Shown here: piece after piece, positions 1 through 7,389 of the stretch
Position numbering within the stretch: the stretch's first letter is position 1
Layout of the letters: every line of letters starts with the position of its first letter
Assembly (NCBI GenBank): GCA_031273735.1
Contig: JAISRI010000035.1
Span: forward strand, 1-32,785
Source of the DNA: Helicobacteraceae bacterium
GTDB lineage: Bacteria; Campylobacterota; Campylobacteria; Campylobacterales; SZUA-545
Length of the DNA: 32,785 bases
Direction: 5' to 3'
Program-made: the position numbers and the translations under genes
The notes under the pieces: model-generated
The model's input: the letters and a program-made list of their open reading frames with translations, nothing else
Told to the model about the DNA's origin: nothing
Database searches by the model: none

Positions 1-1046
1 TCGAGAGCATTCACCACAGAACGCCCGAGTTCGAGGCGATTTTCGGTCGCGTCCGCGATCGTCTAAAAAACTTTACGGGCGTTTGCGAAGTCGTTTTTCT
101 CGCAAGCACGGGAACTGGCGCTATGGAAGCGGCGCTTACGCACCTTTGCGCCAAAAGAGCGCTGACGATCAACGCGGGCAAATTCGGCGAGCGTTGGACA
201 AAGATCGCCTGCGCCTACGGCAAAAACCCGCTAGAGCTTAAATACGAATGGGATACGCCCGCTTCGGTATCCGACGTTGAAAACGCGCTGAAAAACAACG
301 CCGATATTGACGCGCTTTTTATTCAGATTTGCGAAAGTTCGGGCGGTTTACGCCACCCCGTAGAGGCGATCGCGAAAGCGGCGAAAGCGATTCGCCCCGA
401 TCTTTTCGTCGTCGCGGACGGCATAACGGCGATCGGCGCGGAGAGAATCGACGCGGCAAATATAGACGCGCTGATCGGCGGTAGCCAAAAGGCGTTTATG
501 CTTCCGCCCGGTTTAGCTACGATCGGACTTTCGGCGAACGCGGTTAAACATATCGATACGACGGGAGGCGCGGGCTTTTATTTCAACCTTGCGACGGAGC
601 TAAAAAACCAGCGCAAGAACACGACGGCTTGGACGGCGACCACGACGATCATTCAAGGTTTAGACGCGTTCTTTGCGCGGCTCGATACGATCGGCGAAGA
701 TCGTTTTTACGCCGACGCGCTTAAGCGCTTCGAGGCGGGAATCGCGGCGTTGAACGCCATTGGAGCGCGGATTTACCCTACGGTTGCGGCGCCGAGTATG
801 TTTAGCGTTTTTCACCCGCAAGCGGCAAGCCTTCGCAAATGGATGAAAAAAGAGGCGCTCGTCAATGCGGCGGGCGGACAGGACGATCTTAAGGACAGCT
901 TAATCCGCATTAACAATATGGGGTTTGTTTCTCCGAACGAGATCGCGTGGAGCTTAAACGCGCTAGAAATCGCGCTAGATCGATCGGGCGCTAGAAAATA
1001 CGACGGCGGCGCCAACAGAGCCTTTACGGAGAACTACTACAGATGA
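1..1046 (+). CDS. Class V aminotransferase (alanine-glyoxylate / serine-pyruvate type), 5' end missing
   Basis: PLP-dependent fold-type I aminotransferase of the alanine-glyoxylate/serine-pyruvate/phosphoserine group. The reading frame is open to the left edge (codons from position 3), so the first methionine at 123 is internal. The upstream codons read IHHRTPEFEAIF and then FLASTGTGAMEA, the usual N-terminal substrate loop and the glycine-rich phosphate-binding segment of this family. GGSQKAFMLPPG (about 480-510) carries the Schiff-base lysine. Only about the first 15-20 residues should be missing. Its stop overlaps the next start as ATGA, so it is probably translationally coupled to the HisZ-like gene. 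The exact amino donor cannot be told from sequence. Confidence 0.88.
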   Translation, partial: ESIHHRTPEFEAIFGRVRDRLKNFTGVCEVVFLASTGTGAMEAALTHLCAKRALTINAGKFGERWTKIACAYGKNPLELKYEWDTPASVSDVENALKNNADIDALFIQICESSGGLRHPVEAIAKAAKAIRPDLFVVADGITAIGAERIDAANIDALIGGSQKAFMLPPGLATIGLSANAVKHIDTTGGAGFYFNLATELKNQRKNTTAWTATTTIIQGLDAFFARLDTIGEDRFYADALKRFEAGIAALNAIGARIYPTVAAPSMFSVFHPQAASLRKWMKKEALVNAAGGQDDLKDSLIRINNMGFVSPNEIAWSLNALEIALDRSGARKYDGGANRAFTENYYR

Positions 1047-1864
1047 TCGGCGAATACGAGATACCAAAGGGAAGCAAGCTCTTTTTTGGCGATCGGGCGC
1101 GCAAAAAGCGAGAGATTGAAAACAAAGCGGCGGCGCTCTTTGAAAAGCGCGGTTTCGAGGAGATCGCCACGCCGCTTTTTTCGTATCATCAGGCGAATCT
1201 AAATGAAACGATCCGCTTTAGCGACGAAGATAATAACGCCGTTTTCTTACGCGCCGATTCGTCTTTGGAGGCGGTCAGGCTGATCTTAAAGCGGCTTGGA
1301 CGCGCCACGGAACACCGCAAATGGTTTTACATTCAGCCCGTTTTTCGCTATCCGACGCGGGAGATCCACCAGATCGGCGCGGAGGCGATCGGACAAAGCG
1401 ATCTAAAAGCTATGATTTCGCTTTGCGGCGAGATTTTGGATGCGGTAGGATTGCGCGGCGCGACGCTTCAAGCGGGATCAATCGCGCTTCTAAACGCTTT
1501 GCAAAAACTACTTGGGATCGATCGCGAAGTTTTAATCCGCCACGAACTGCACAAGTTGCTTGAAAGAGACGAAAAGTGGCTTAAACCGCTTGCGGAGCTG
1601 TGCGATCTAAAGCGTCTTGACGAGGTTTTGGCGATCGTTCCTAACGAATTAAAACCGCACTTAAAAGCGATGGGCGAATTAACGCGGGGGCGAGATCGCG
1701 TGGCGCTTTCGCCGCTTTTTTACGCGGATATGGCGTATTACGACGATCTCTACTTTCGTTTCTTACTAAACGGCAAACAGATCGCTATGGGCGGCGGCTA
1801 CGAAAGCGGCGAAGGCAGAGCGGTAGGATTTGCGATCTATACCGACGAGCTTATCGACTTTTAA
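1043..1864 (+). CDS. hisZ: ATP phosphoribosyltransferase regulatory subunit (HisZ-like)
   Basis: A 273-residue HisRS-like protein lacking the C-terminal anticodon-binding domain, as expected for HisZ. HisZ partners the short-form HisG and gives histidine feedback control of the first step of histidine biosynthesis. Visible class II synthetase features are the N-terminal PKGSKLFFG segment, motif 2-like YIQPVFRYPTREIHQIGAEAIG at about residues 94-115, and a late GGGYESGEGRAVGFAIY segment near the end. Start is the ATG inside the ATGA overlap with the upstream aminotransferase. hisG is not in the window. Identification rests on recognised motifs, and the short length fits the family. Confidence 0.8.
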   Translation: MIGEYEIPKGSKLFFGDRARKKREIENKAAALFEKRGFEEIATPLFSYHQANLNETIRFSDEDNNAVFLRADSSLEAVRLILKRLGRATEHRKWFYIQPVFRYPTREIHQIGAEAIGQSDLKAMISLCGEILDAVGLRGATLQAGSIALLNALQKLLGIDREVLIRHELHKLLERDEKWLKPLAELCDLKRLDEVLAIVPNELKPHLKAMGELTRGRDRVALSPLFYADMAYYDDLYFRFLLNGKQIAMGGGYESGEGRAVGFAIYTDELIDF

Positions 1865-1887
1865 CGACGCAAAACCGAGTTAATCGT

Positions 1888-2148
1888 CTATGATTCGAGC
1901 CGATAGCTAAACTGCGTTGAAAGATCAAATTGGGGATCTTTTGTCGCGTTAAGATTCCGAACAAAACGATCCGTTTCGCGCAGCATTTCGGCGGCGCTTA
2001 AAAGCTCTTTTAACTCCTCGTCGCTAGTCGCTCTTTGCAAACGGTTTTCTATACTTTCTCTACATAGTCGCGCTTCGCTACGCAAAGAGGCTAAAGCGTA
2101 TGCAAACCGCGCCCTGCGATAGGCGATCCTTGTATCTGAAAAACTCAT
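1888..2148 (-). CDS. Small helical protein of unknown function
   Basis: I do not recognise this 86-residue protein. It is rich in Arg, Glu, Ala and Leu and predicted to be mostly helical (segments around residues 8-30 and 40-68), with no signal peptide or membrane segment. It starts in an ATGA overlap with the gene at 2145-2399, so the two are likely made together. It converges tail to tail with the HisZ-like gene, only 23 bases away, and no clear terminator is visible between them. It may belong to the manC transcription unit or have its own promoter upstream of 2399. Confidence 0.6.
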   Translation of the reverse strand: MSFSDTRIAYRRARFAYALASLRSEARLCRESIENRLQRATSDEELKELLSAAEMLRETDRFVRNLNATKDPQFDLSTQFSYRLES

Positions 2149-2399
2149 CGCGCCCCTTTTTGCAAAATAGATAAAATTTCGTCGGCGGCTTCTTGCGCGC
2201 TATCTCTATTGATCGTTTCCGATTCGTTTCTAATAAAGCTCGTTATCTCTTCGAGCGATTCGATTTCGTCGCCTATCGAACGCGCTTCGCCAAAGGTTAT
2301 CAAACCCTTTTCAAAGCGGTTAAACAACGCAAAATAACGATCGTTAATAAAATTGGCGACCTCTTGCAATACGATCTTTCGAGAACGCAAAAGCGTCAT
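2145..2399 (-). CDS. Small helical protein of unknown function
   Basis: An 84-residue hypothetical protein starting MTLLRSRKIV. A longer frame begins at 2426, but the ATG at 2397-2399 is preceded by AAGGAG (plus-strand 2405-2410) at ideal spacing, so I use that start. It is acidic and helical, with no export signal. Its stop overlaps the start of the next minus-strand gene as ATGA. It sits 118 bases downstream of manC in the same direction. Nothing in the sequence tells its role. Confidence 0.62.
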   Translation of the reverse strand: MTLLRSRKIVLQEVANFINDRYFALFNRFEKGLITFGEARSIGDEIESLEEITSFIRNESETINRDSAQEAADEILSILQKGAR

Positions 2400-2445
2400 T
2401 TTTACTCCTTGCGAAGCAAAAAGCAAACCCCGTTCCGCTTAATAA

Positions 2446-2451
2446 ATCATA
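2446..2451 (-). promoter_or_regulatory. Possible -10 box for the two small genes
   Basis: TATGAT on the minus strand, 47 bases upstream of the ATG at 2399, in the AT-rich stretch after manC. No convincing -35 element is seen; sigma-70 promoters in Campylobacterota often lack one. The nonamer ATGCGTTCT (plus strand) occurs twice nearby, at 2452-2460 and 2492-2500. Confidence 0.25.
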
Positions 2452-2503
2452 ATGCGTTCTAAAGTTGTTTGGCGCTATTCTCGCAATCGCTATGCGTTCT
2501 TTG

Positions 2504-2518
2504 ACGCTTCAGAAGCGT
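2504..2518. repeat. Palindrome at the manC stop codon
   Basis: ACGCTTC and GAAGCGT flank a single base, giving a compact hairpin that touches the manC stop codon (2518-2520). No T-run follows on the minus strand, so it is not a classical rho-independent terminator. It could protect the 3' end of the manC mRNA or be a chance palindrome. Confidence 0.35.
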
Positions 2519-3891
2519 TATTGATCTCTTTTGAAGTCGTCTTCGATACGAACGATATCGTCTTCGCCAAGATAGTCGCCCACTTGCGCTTCTATTATTA
2601 CGAGATCGATCTTGCCCGGATTTTCAAGACGATGCGCGCAACCGGCGTGAATATAGATCGATTCGTTTGCGTTGATCTGACATACTTTATCTTCAAGCGT
2701 AACGAGCGCCGCGCCGCTAAGGACGATCCAATGTTCGTTACGATGGAAGTGCTTTTGCAACGATAATCTTTTGCCCGCTTTGACGACGATGCGTTTAATC
2801 TTAAAGCGATCGCCCGTATCCAAAACCTCGTAAGTTCCCCAAGGGCGATGAGCGATAGAATGGACTTTTGGCAACTCGCTACCTTGCGCTTTTAACGCCT
2901 TAACGACTTCGCGCGCTTTTTGCCCGCTTCCCTTTTTAGCGATTAAGAGCGCGTCGGAAGCGTCGATCGCCATTATATCTTCGCAATCGATCAGCGAGAT
3001 TTGCCGCGAAGAACCGATAACGAGATTATTTTTGGAATCGATATAGATCGCTTTGCCAGCGTTGCCCAGATCGTCTTTAGGCAGCTCGTTATACAAGCTT
3101 TCAAAACTGCCCATATCAGACCACTTTGCGGCGCACGAAACGACGCGAATATTTTTGGCTTTTTCCATCGCGGCGTAATCGACGCTAATTTCGTCGATTG
3201 CGCTCATCTTTTCGCGGCTGATTCTAATCGTCTTTTCGTCGATCTTAGCCGTTTCAAACGCGGCTTTTATCTGTTCTAAAAGTTTTGGCGCGTGATCCGC
3301 CAGCGCTTGCAAATAGGCGCCTGCGGTAAAACAGAACATTCCGCTATTCCAATAGACCTCTTCGCGCGCGATAAGCTCTTGGGCTTGTTCGCGGTTTGGC
3401 TTTTCTTTAAACGCCTTAACGATATTTCCCCGCGCCTTGATGTATCCGTAGCCCGTTTCGGGATAGGTCGGCTTGATTCCAAAGGCGACCAGATAGCCTT
3501 CAAGCGCCTCTTTTTGCGCGGCTTTGATCGCCTCGCTATAGGTTCCGTCTTGATCGTCGATAAGGTGATCGCTTGGGACGACCAAAAGCGGCTCGTTTTG
3601 CGACGCGCATAACGCGGCAAGGGCGATCGCGGGCGCGGTGTTGCGTCCGACGGGTTCGATCAAAACGCGATCGGCTTCAAAACCGATCGCCTCTAATTGA
3701 TCGAGCGCCAAAAAGTAATGCTCCGTATTACAGACTATTAGCGTTTTCTCGCACAGCGGCGCGTTGCGTTTGACCGTTCTTTGAAAGAGCGAATCGCCCT
3801 CGAAAAGCGAAGCGAACTGCTTGGGCATTAACTCGCGGCTAATAGGAAAAAGGCGCGTCCCCGATCCGCCGCATAAAATAACCGCCGTCAT
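2518..3891 (-). CDS. manC: Mannose-1-phosphate guanylyltransferase / mannose-6-phosphate isomerase (type II)
   Basis: A 457-residue bifunctional enzyme that makes GDP-mannose for surface polysaccharide or glycan synthesis. The N-terminal nucleotidyltransferase domain opens with CGGSGTRLFPISRELMPKQF (residues 7-26), the GDP-mannose pyrophosphorylase signature. VVPSDHLI and EKPNREQA follow as expected. A linker with HRPWGTYEVL (about residues 345-355) leads into the C-terminal cupin isomerase domain, with QKHFHRNEHWIVLSG as metal-ligand region. Length is normal for the AlgA/XanB/ManC family. It is divergent from lysA across 131 bases. No other glycan genes are nearby, so the final polysaccharide is unknown. 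Confidence 0.93.
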   Translation of the reverse strand: MTAVILCGGSGTRLFPISRELMPKQFASLFEGDSLFQRTVKRNAPLCEKTLIVCNTEHYFLALDQLEAIGFEADRVLIEPVGRNTAPAIALAALCASQNEPLLVVPSDHLIDDQDGTYSEAIKAAQKEALEGYLVAFGIKPTYPETGYGYIKARGNIVKAFKEKPNREQAQELIAREEVYWNSGMFCFTAGAYLQALADHAPKLLEQIKAAFETAKIDEKTIRISREKMSAIDEISVDYAAMEKAKNIRVVSCAAKWSDMGSFESLYNELPKDDLGNAGKAIYIDSKNNLVIGSSRQISLIDCEDIMAIDASDALLIAKKGSGQKAREVVKALKAQGSELPKVHSIAHRPWGTYEVLDTGDRFKIKRIVVKAGKRLSLQKHFHRNEHWIVLSGAALVTLEDKVCQINANESIYIHAGCAHRLENPGKIDLVIIEAQVGDYLGEDDIVRIEDDFKRDQ

Positions 3892-3917
3892 CGATTGTCC
3901 TTAAAATTGATGTCGAG

Positions 3918-3923
3918 ATTTTA
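3918..3923 (-). promoter_or_regulatory. Possible -10 box for manC
   Basis: TAAAAT on the minus strand, about 27 bases before the manC ATG (3889-3891). No clear -35 element. It lies in the divergent manC/lysA intergenic region. Confidence 0.25.
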
Positions 3924-3956
3924 CAAAAATCGTTCGTATAGCATTTAATTTTCGCG

Positions 3957-3976
3957 AACGTTTTAATAACGTTTTA
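3957..3976. repeat. Tandem AACGTTTTA repeat between manC and lysA
   Basis: AACGTTTTA occurs at 3957-3965 and again at 3968-3976, a period of 11 bases or about one helical turn. Each copy contains the palindrome AACGTT. It sits mid-way between two divergent genes, where an operator could control one or both. Confidence 0.35.
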
Positions 3977-3991
3977 GCGCCATCTTGTTAC

Positions 3992-4002
3992 TATTCTACT
4001 AT
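3992..4002 (+). promoter_or_regulatory. Possible -10 region for the lysA operon
   Basis: Overlapping TATTCT (3992-3997) and TACTAT (3997-4002) precede the lysA ATG by 20-30 bases. No consensus -35. This is the only gap before the long lysA-dxs gene run, so the main promoter is expected here. Confidence 0.3.
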
Positions 4003-4022
4003 TAAAACCCCCGCAAAGGCGT

Positions 4023-5237
4023 ATGATGGATTACCGCTCGCTTGCCGATCGTTACGGAACTCCTCTGTATATTTACGATTTTGACTATATGGCGAGCCAA
4101 TACAATGCGCTAAAGGGGGCGTTCGAGGGCAAAAAGTCGCTGATCGCTTTCGCGCTAAAGGCTAATTCAAACCTTAGCGTGATCGCGCATTTTGCCTCGT
4201 TAGGAGCGGGCGCGGACTGCGTGAGCTTTGGCGAGATCAAACGCGCTCTGATTGCGGGCGTTCCTAAATACAAAATTATATTTAGCGGCGTCGGCAAACG
4301 CGACGACGAGATTTTGGGCGCGCTTAAAGAGGATATTTTATTTATCAACGTCGAGAGCGAAGCGGAGTTGTTGCGCGTCGAGGCGATCGCCAAAGAGTTG
4401 GGCAAAGTAGCGCGAATTAGTATCAGGATCAATCCAGAAATCGACGCAAAAACCCACCCATACATATCGACGGGTTTGCGAGAACACAAGTTTGGAGTGG
4501 ATCAAGAAAGCGCGAAAAAACTCTATATCTACGCCAAAAACTCCCCATTTTTGGAGCCGATTGGCGCTCATTTTCATATCGGAAGCCAACTAACCGAACT
4601 AGAGCCGATAAAACAAGCCGCGCAAAAGGTCGCCGAGCTTGTCAGATCGCTTGTAGCGCTGGAAATCGATCTGAAATTTTTCGACGTAGGCGGCGGGATC
4701 GGCGTGGTCTATAAAGACGAAAAAACTATCGATCTAAAAGAGTATGCAAGCGCTATTTTTGGCGCTATCAAAGATCTCGACTTGACGATCGTATGCGAAA
4801 TCGGGCGGTTTTTGGTAGCTAGCGCGGGAACGTTTCTTACTAAAGTTTTGTATGAAAAAGAGATGGGGGAAAAGCGTTTTGTCGTCGTAGACGGCGCTAT
4901 GAACGATCTGATTCGCCCCGCGCTCTACAACGCCTATCACGCCGTAGAGGCGATCGGTTGCGAAGGCGAAACAAGTTTGTGCGATATTGTAGGCCCCATC
5001 TGCGAAAGCTCCGATTTTTTTGCCAAAAACGTCGCTCTGCCGCCGACAAAACATAACGATCTGTTACTAGTCAATACCGCCGGCGCTTACGGCTTTGTTT
5101 TGAGTAGCAACTACAATACAAGGCGGCGTTCGGCGGAAATCGCCATACAAAACGGGGTCGATCGATTGATTCGAGAGCGCGAAACCTACGAGGATATTTT
5201 CGCGAGCGAACTGAAACTACTAGAAACGCCGCGATGA
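4023..5237 (+). CDS. lysA: Diaminopimelate decarboxylase
   Basis: PLP enzyme converting meso-diaminopimelate to lysine, the last step of lysine biosynthesis. 404 residues, normal length. FALKANSN (residues 43-50) carries the PLP lysine K46. HFHIGSQ, the glycine loop FDVGGGIGV, the catalytic-cysteine motif GPICESSD (C327) and AGAYGFVLSSNYN near the end are all present. The phosphate-binding EPGR motif reads EIGR here (about 4798-4809). Two adjacent ATG codons open the frame (4023 and 4026); either could be used. The stop overlaps pheA as ATGA. In Campylobacter jejuni lysA lies close upstream of pheA, as here. Confidence 0.95.
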   Translation: MMDYRSLADRYGTPLYIYDFDYMASQYNALKGAFEGKKSLIAFALKANSNLSVIAHFASLGAGADCVSFGEIKRALIAGVPKYKIIFSGVGKRDDEILGALKEDILFINVESEAELLRVEAIAKELGKVARISIRINPEIDAKTHPYISTGLREHKFGVDQESAKKLYIYAKNSPFLEPIGAHFHIGSQLTELEPIKQAAQKVAELVRSLVALEIDLKFFDVGGGIGVVYKDEKTIDLKEYASAIFGAIKDLDLTIVCEIGRFLVASAGTFLTKVLYEKEMGEKRFVVVDGAMNDLIRPALYNAYHAVEAIGCEGETSLCDIVGPICESSDFFAKNVALPPTKHNDLLLVNTAGAYGFVLSSNYNTRRRSAEIAIQNGVDRLIRERETYEDIFASELKLLETPR

Positions 5238-6286
5238 GTTTAGAGGAAATAAGAAAACGGATCGACGCGATCGACGACAAACTTTGGGAGCTTTTAGAGG
5301 CGCGAATGAGCCTTGTCCAAGAGATCGGCGAGATCAAGAAAAAAGAGCGCTTAACGATCTATCGACCCGCGAGAGAAAAAGAGATTTTGTCAAGGTTAAG
5401 CGCCCGCAAAGGTCGCCTTTCTCAAAGCGCGATCGAGGCGATCTTTTTAGAGATTTTCGCCGCTTCGAGAACGCTGGAGTTTGCCGAGCGCATAGCCTTT
5501 TTGGGTCCTGTCGGCAGCTTCACGCACCAAGCGGCGGAGAGTCGATTTGGCGCAAATGGCGACTATCTTTCTATGCAATCGATCGGCGCGGTTTTTGACG
5601 CGGCGGAATCCAAACGGGCAAAATACGGCGTAACGCCAATCTACAACAACACAAGCGGACTTGTGGGCGAAGCGATAGATCGTCTTGAAAAAAGCTCGCT
5701 TTTGATCGTAGGCGATATGGAGCTTGCGATTCACCACTGCTTTGCTACAAAAGCCCAAAGCCTCAACGCGATCGATAATATCTACTCCAAAGACGCGGCG
5801 TTTGGGCAGTGCGGAGCGTTTTTGCAAGGACACGCGTTAGATGGGCGCGTTAAAATGATCCCGATCGAAAGCACCGCCAAAGCGGCGCGGCTTGCAAGCG
5901 AAGACGAAAAAAGCGCCGCGATCTGCTCGCATATCGCGGCGAAACTTTACAATCTACCCGTAATGTTTGACAATATCGAGGATACGGGCGAAAACACGAC
6001 GCGCTTTGCGATTATAAGCGATTTTGAAAACCCTTCGAGCGCTCAAGACAAAACGACGATCATCGCGCAAACGCCCAACAAACCGGGCGCTCTTTTTGCT
6101 TTATTGAAGGCGTTTAAGGACGCGAATATCAATCTAGCGCAGTTAGAGTCGCTTCCTTCAAAAGGCGATAGGATCTCGTCGCGTTTTTTTATTGATTTCG
6201 AGGGACATAAAGACGATCCGAAAATCGCCGAAACCTTATCTAAAATTAAAAACTATAAACTGCTTGGAAGCTATGCAAGGAGCTAA
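5234..6286 (+). CDS. pheA: Bifunctional chorismate mutase / prephenate dehydratase
   Basis: 350-residue P-protein converting chorismate to prephenate and then phenylpyruvate, for phenylalanine synthesis. The AroQ-type mutase domain is at residues 1-85 (IRKRIDAIDDKLWELLEARM). The dehydratase domain starts at about 94 (IAFLGPVGSFTHQAA) and includes the catalytic TTRFAII at about 255. A C-terminal ACT domain (about 268-345) should bind phenylalanine. In that domain the conserved ESRP motif reads ESLP (residues 305-308, bases 6146-6157), an Arg-to-Leu change that may alter feedback inhibition. Coupled to lysA by ATGA; five bases separate it from hisC. Confidence 0.95.
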   Translation: MSLEEIRKRIDAIDDKLWELLEARMSLVQEIGEIKKKERLTIYRPAREKEILSRLSARKGRLSQSAIEAIFLEIFAASRTLEFAERIAFLGPVGSFTHQAAESRFGANGDYLSMQSIGAVFDAAESKRAKYGVTPIYNNTSGLVGEAIDRLEKSSLLIVGDMELAIHHCFATKAQSLNAIDNIYSKDAAFGQCGAFLQGHALDGRVKMIPIESTAKAARLASEDEKSAAICSHIAAKLYNLPVMFDNIEDTGENTTRFAIISDFENPSSAQDKTTIIAQTPNKPGALFALLKAFKDANINLAQLESLPSKGDRISSRFFIDFEGHKDDPKIAETLSKIKNYKLLGSYARS

Positions 6287-6291
6287 GAAAA

Positions 6292-7386
6292 ATGCGATTT
6301 AGAAAAGAGTTAGAAAAGATCAAAACCTACGAGGCGGGAAAGCCGATCGAGCTAATCGCTAGAGATTACGGCGTCGCCGAAAACGAGATTATAAAACTTG
6401 CCAGCAACGAAAATCCTTTCGGCGCAAGCCCTAAAGTCGTAGCCAAAGTCGCCTCGCTCGCCTCGCGAATCAGCCGCTATCCAGACGATAGTTATTTTGT
6501 CTTGAAAAAGGCTTTAGCAGAACGCTTCACGGTCGAATCAAAAAACGTTATTATCGGTAGCGGTAGCGATCAGATTTTTGAGTTTATAAGCCACGCGCTA
6601 ATCGATCGCGGCGATCTTGTTTTACAAAATAAAATTACATTTGCGATGTATGCGATCTATACGGCTCAGGCGGGAGGCGAAACGATTGTTACCGATAGCG
6701 ATCGCCACGATCTAAAAGCTTTTGAGGCGCATTTAGATAAAAAGCCGAAAATCGTCTATCTCTGCACGCCTAGCAATCCTTATGGCGACGCGCTTTTTAG
6801 CGAAGATATTTTCGAATTTCTAAAGAAGGTCGATCCGCAAACGCTAGTCGTTATCGACGCGGCATATATGGAATACGCGGCGTTTAAGGATCCGCGAAAA
6901 TATATCGATCCAAAAGAGTTAATCGACAAGTTTCCAAACGCGATCTATACGGGAACGTTTTCAAAAGCCTATGGGCTTGGCGGTATGCGCGTGGGATACG
7001 GGATTGGCGAAGAGAGTTTGATTAAAGAGCTTCATAAACTTCGCGCCCCGTTTAATATCACGACGCTCTCTTTAGCCGCCGCGACGATCGCGCTAGAAGA
7101 TCGCGAGTTTGTAAAAAAGAGCGTAGAGCATAATTTTAAGGAGATGAAGCGCTACGAGAAGTTCGCCGTTCAAAACGGATTAAAATACGAGCCGAGCTAT
7201 ACCAATTTTATCGCGCTATTTTTCGATCAAAACGAGAGCGCCAGCGATATAGCCAACGCTTTGTTAAAACAAGGTATGATCGTCCGCGATCTAAAAAGTT
7301 ACGGCTTAAACGCGCTTCGCGTTACGATAGGTCTTGCGGCTGAAAACGATCGCTTTTTTGAGCTTTTCCAAGAATTGCGGAGGTAA
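6292..7386 (+). CDS. hisC: Histidinol-phosphate aminotransferase
   Basis: 364-residue class I/II PLP aminotransferase that makes histidinol phosphate from imidazole-acetol phosphate. The signature region TGTFSKAYGLGGMRVGYG holds the Schiff-base lysine K225, and LASNENPFGASP near residue 35 is the HisC substrate motif. CTPSNPYGDALF is the cofactor-ring segment. A good AAGGAG lies just before the ATG. Its position between pheA and fliF matches Campylobacter. In organisms with this order HisC may also serve phenylalanine or tyrosine transamination; that is inference. Confidence 0.95.
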   Translation: MRFRKELEKIKTYEAGKPIELIARDYGVAENEIIKLASNENPFGASPKVVAKVASLASRISRYPDDSYFVLKKALAERFTVESKNVIIGSGSDQIFEFISHALIDRGDLVLQNKITFAMYAIYTAQAGGETIVTDSDRHDLKAFEAHLDKKPKIVYLCTPSNPYGDALFSEDIFEFLKKVDPQTLVVIDAAYMEYAAFKDPRKYIDPKELIDKFPNAIYTGTFSKAYGLGGMRVGYGIGEESLIKELHKLRAPFNITTLSLAAATIALEDREFVKKSVEHNFKEMKRYEKFAVQNGLKYEPSYTNFIALFFDQNESASDIANALLKQGMIVRDLKSYGLNALRVTIGLAAENDRFFELFQELRR

Positions 7387-7389
7387 AGC

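Noticed and set aside
2452..2766. Plus-strand open frame opposite the end of manC
   Set aside because: Antisense to a clear manC; no ribosome site and no recognisable protein.
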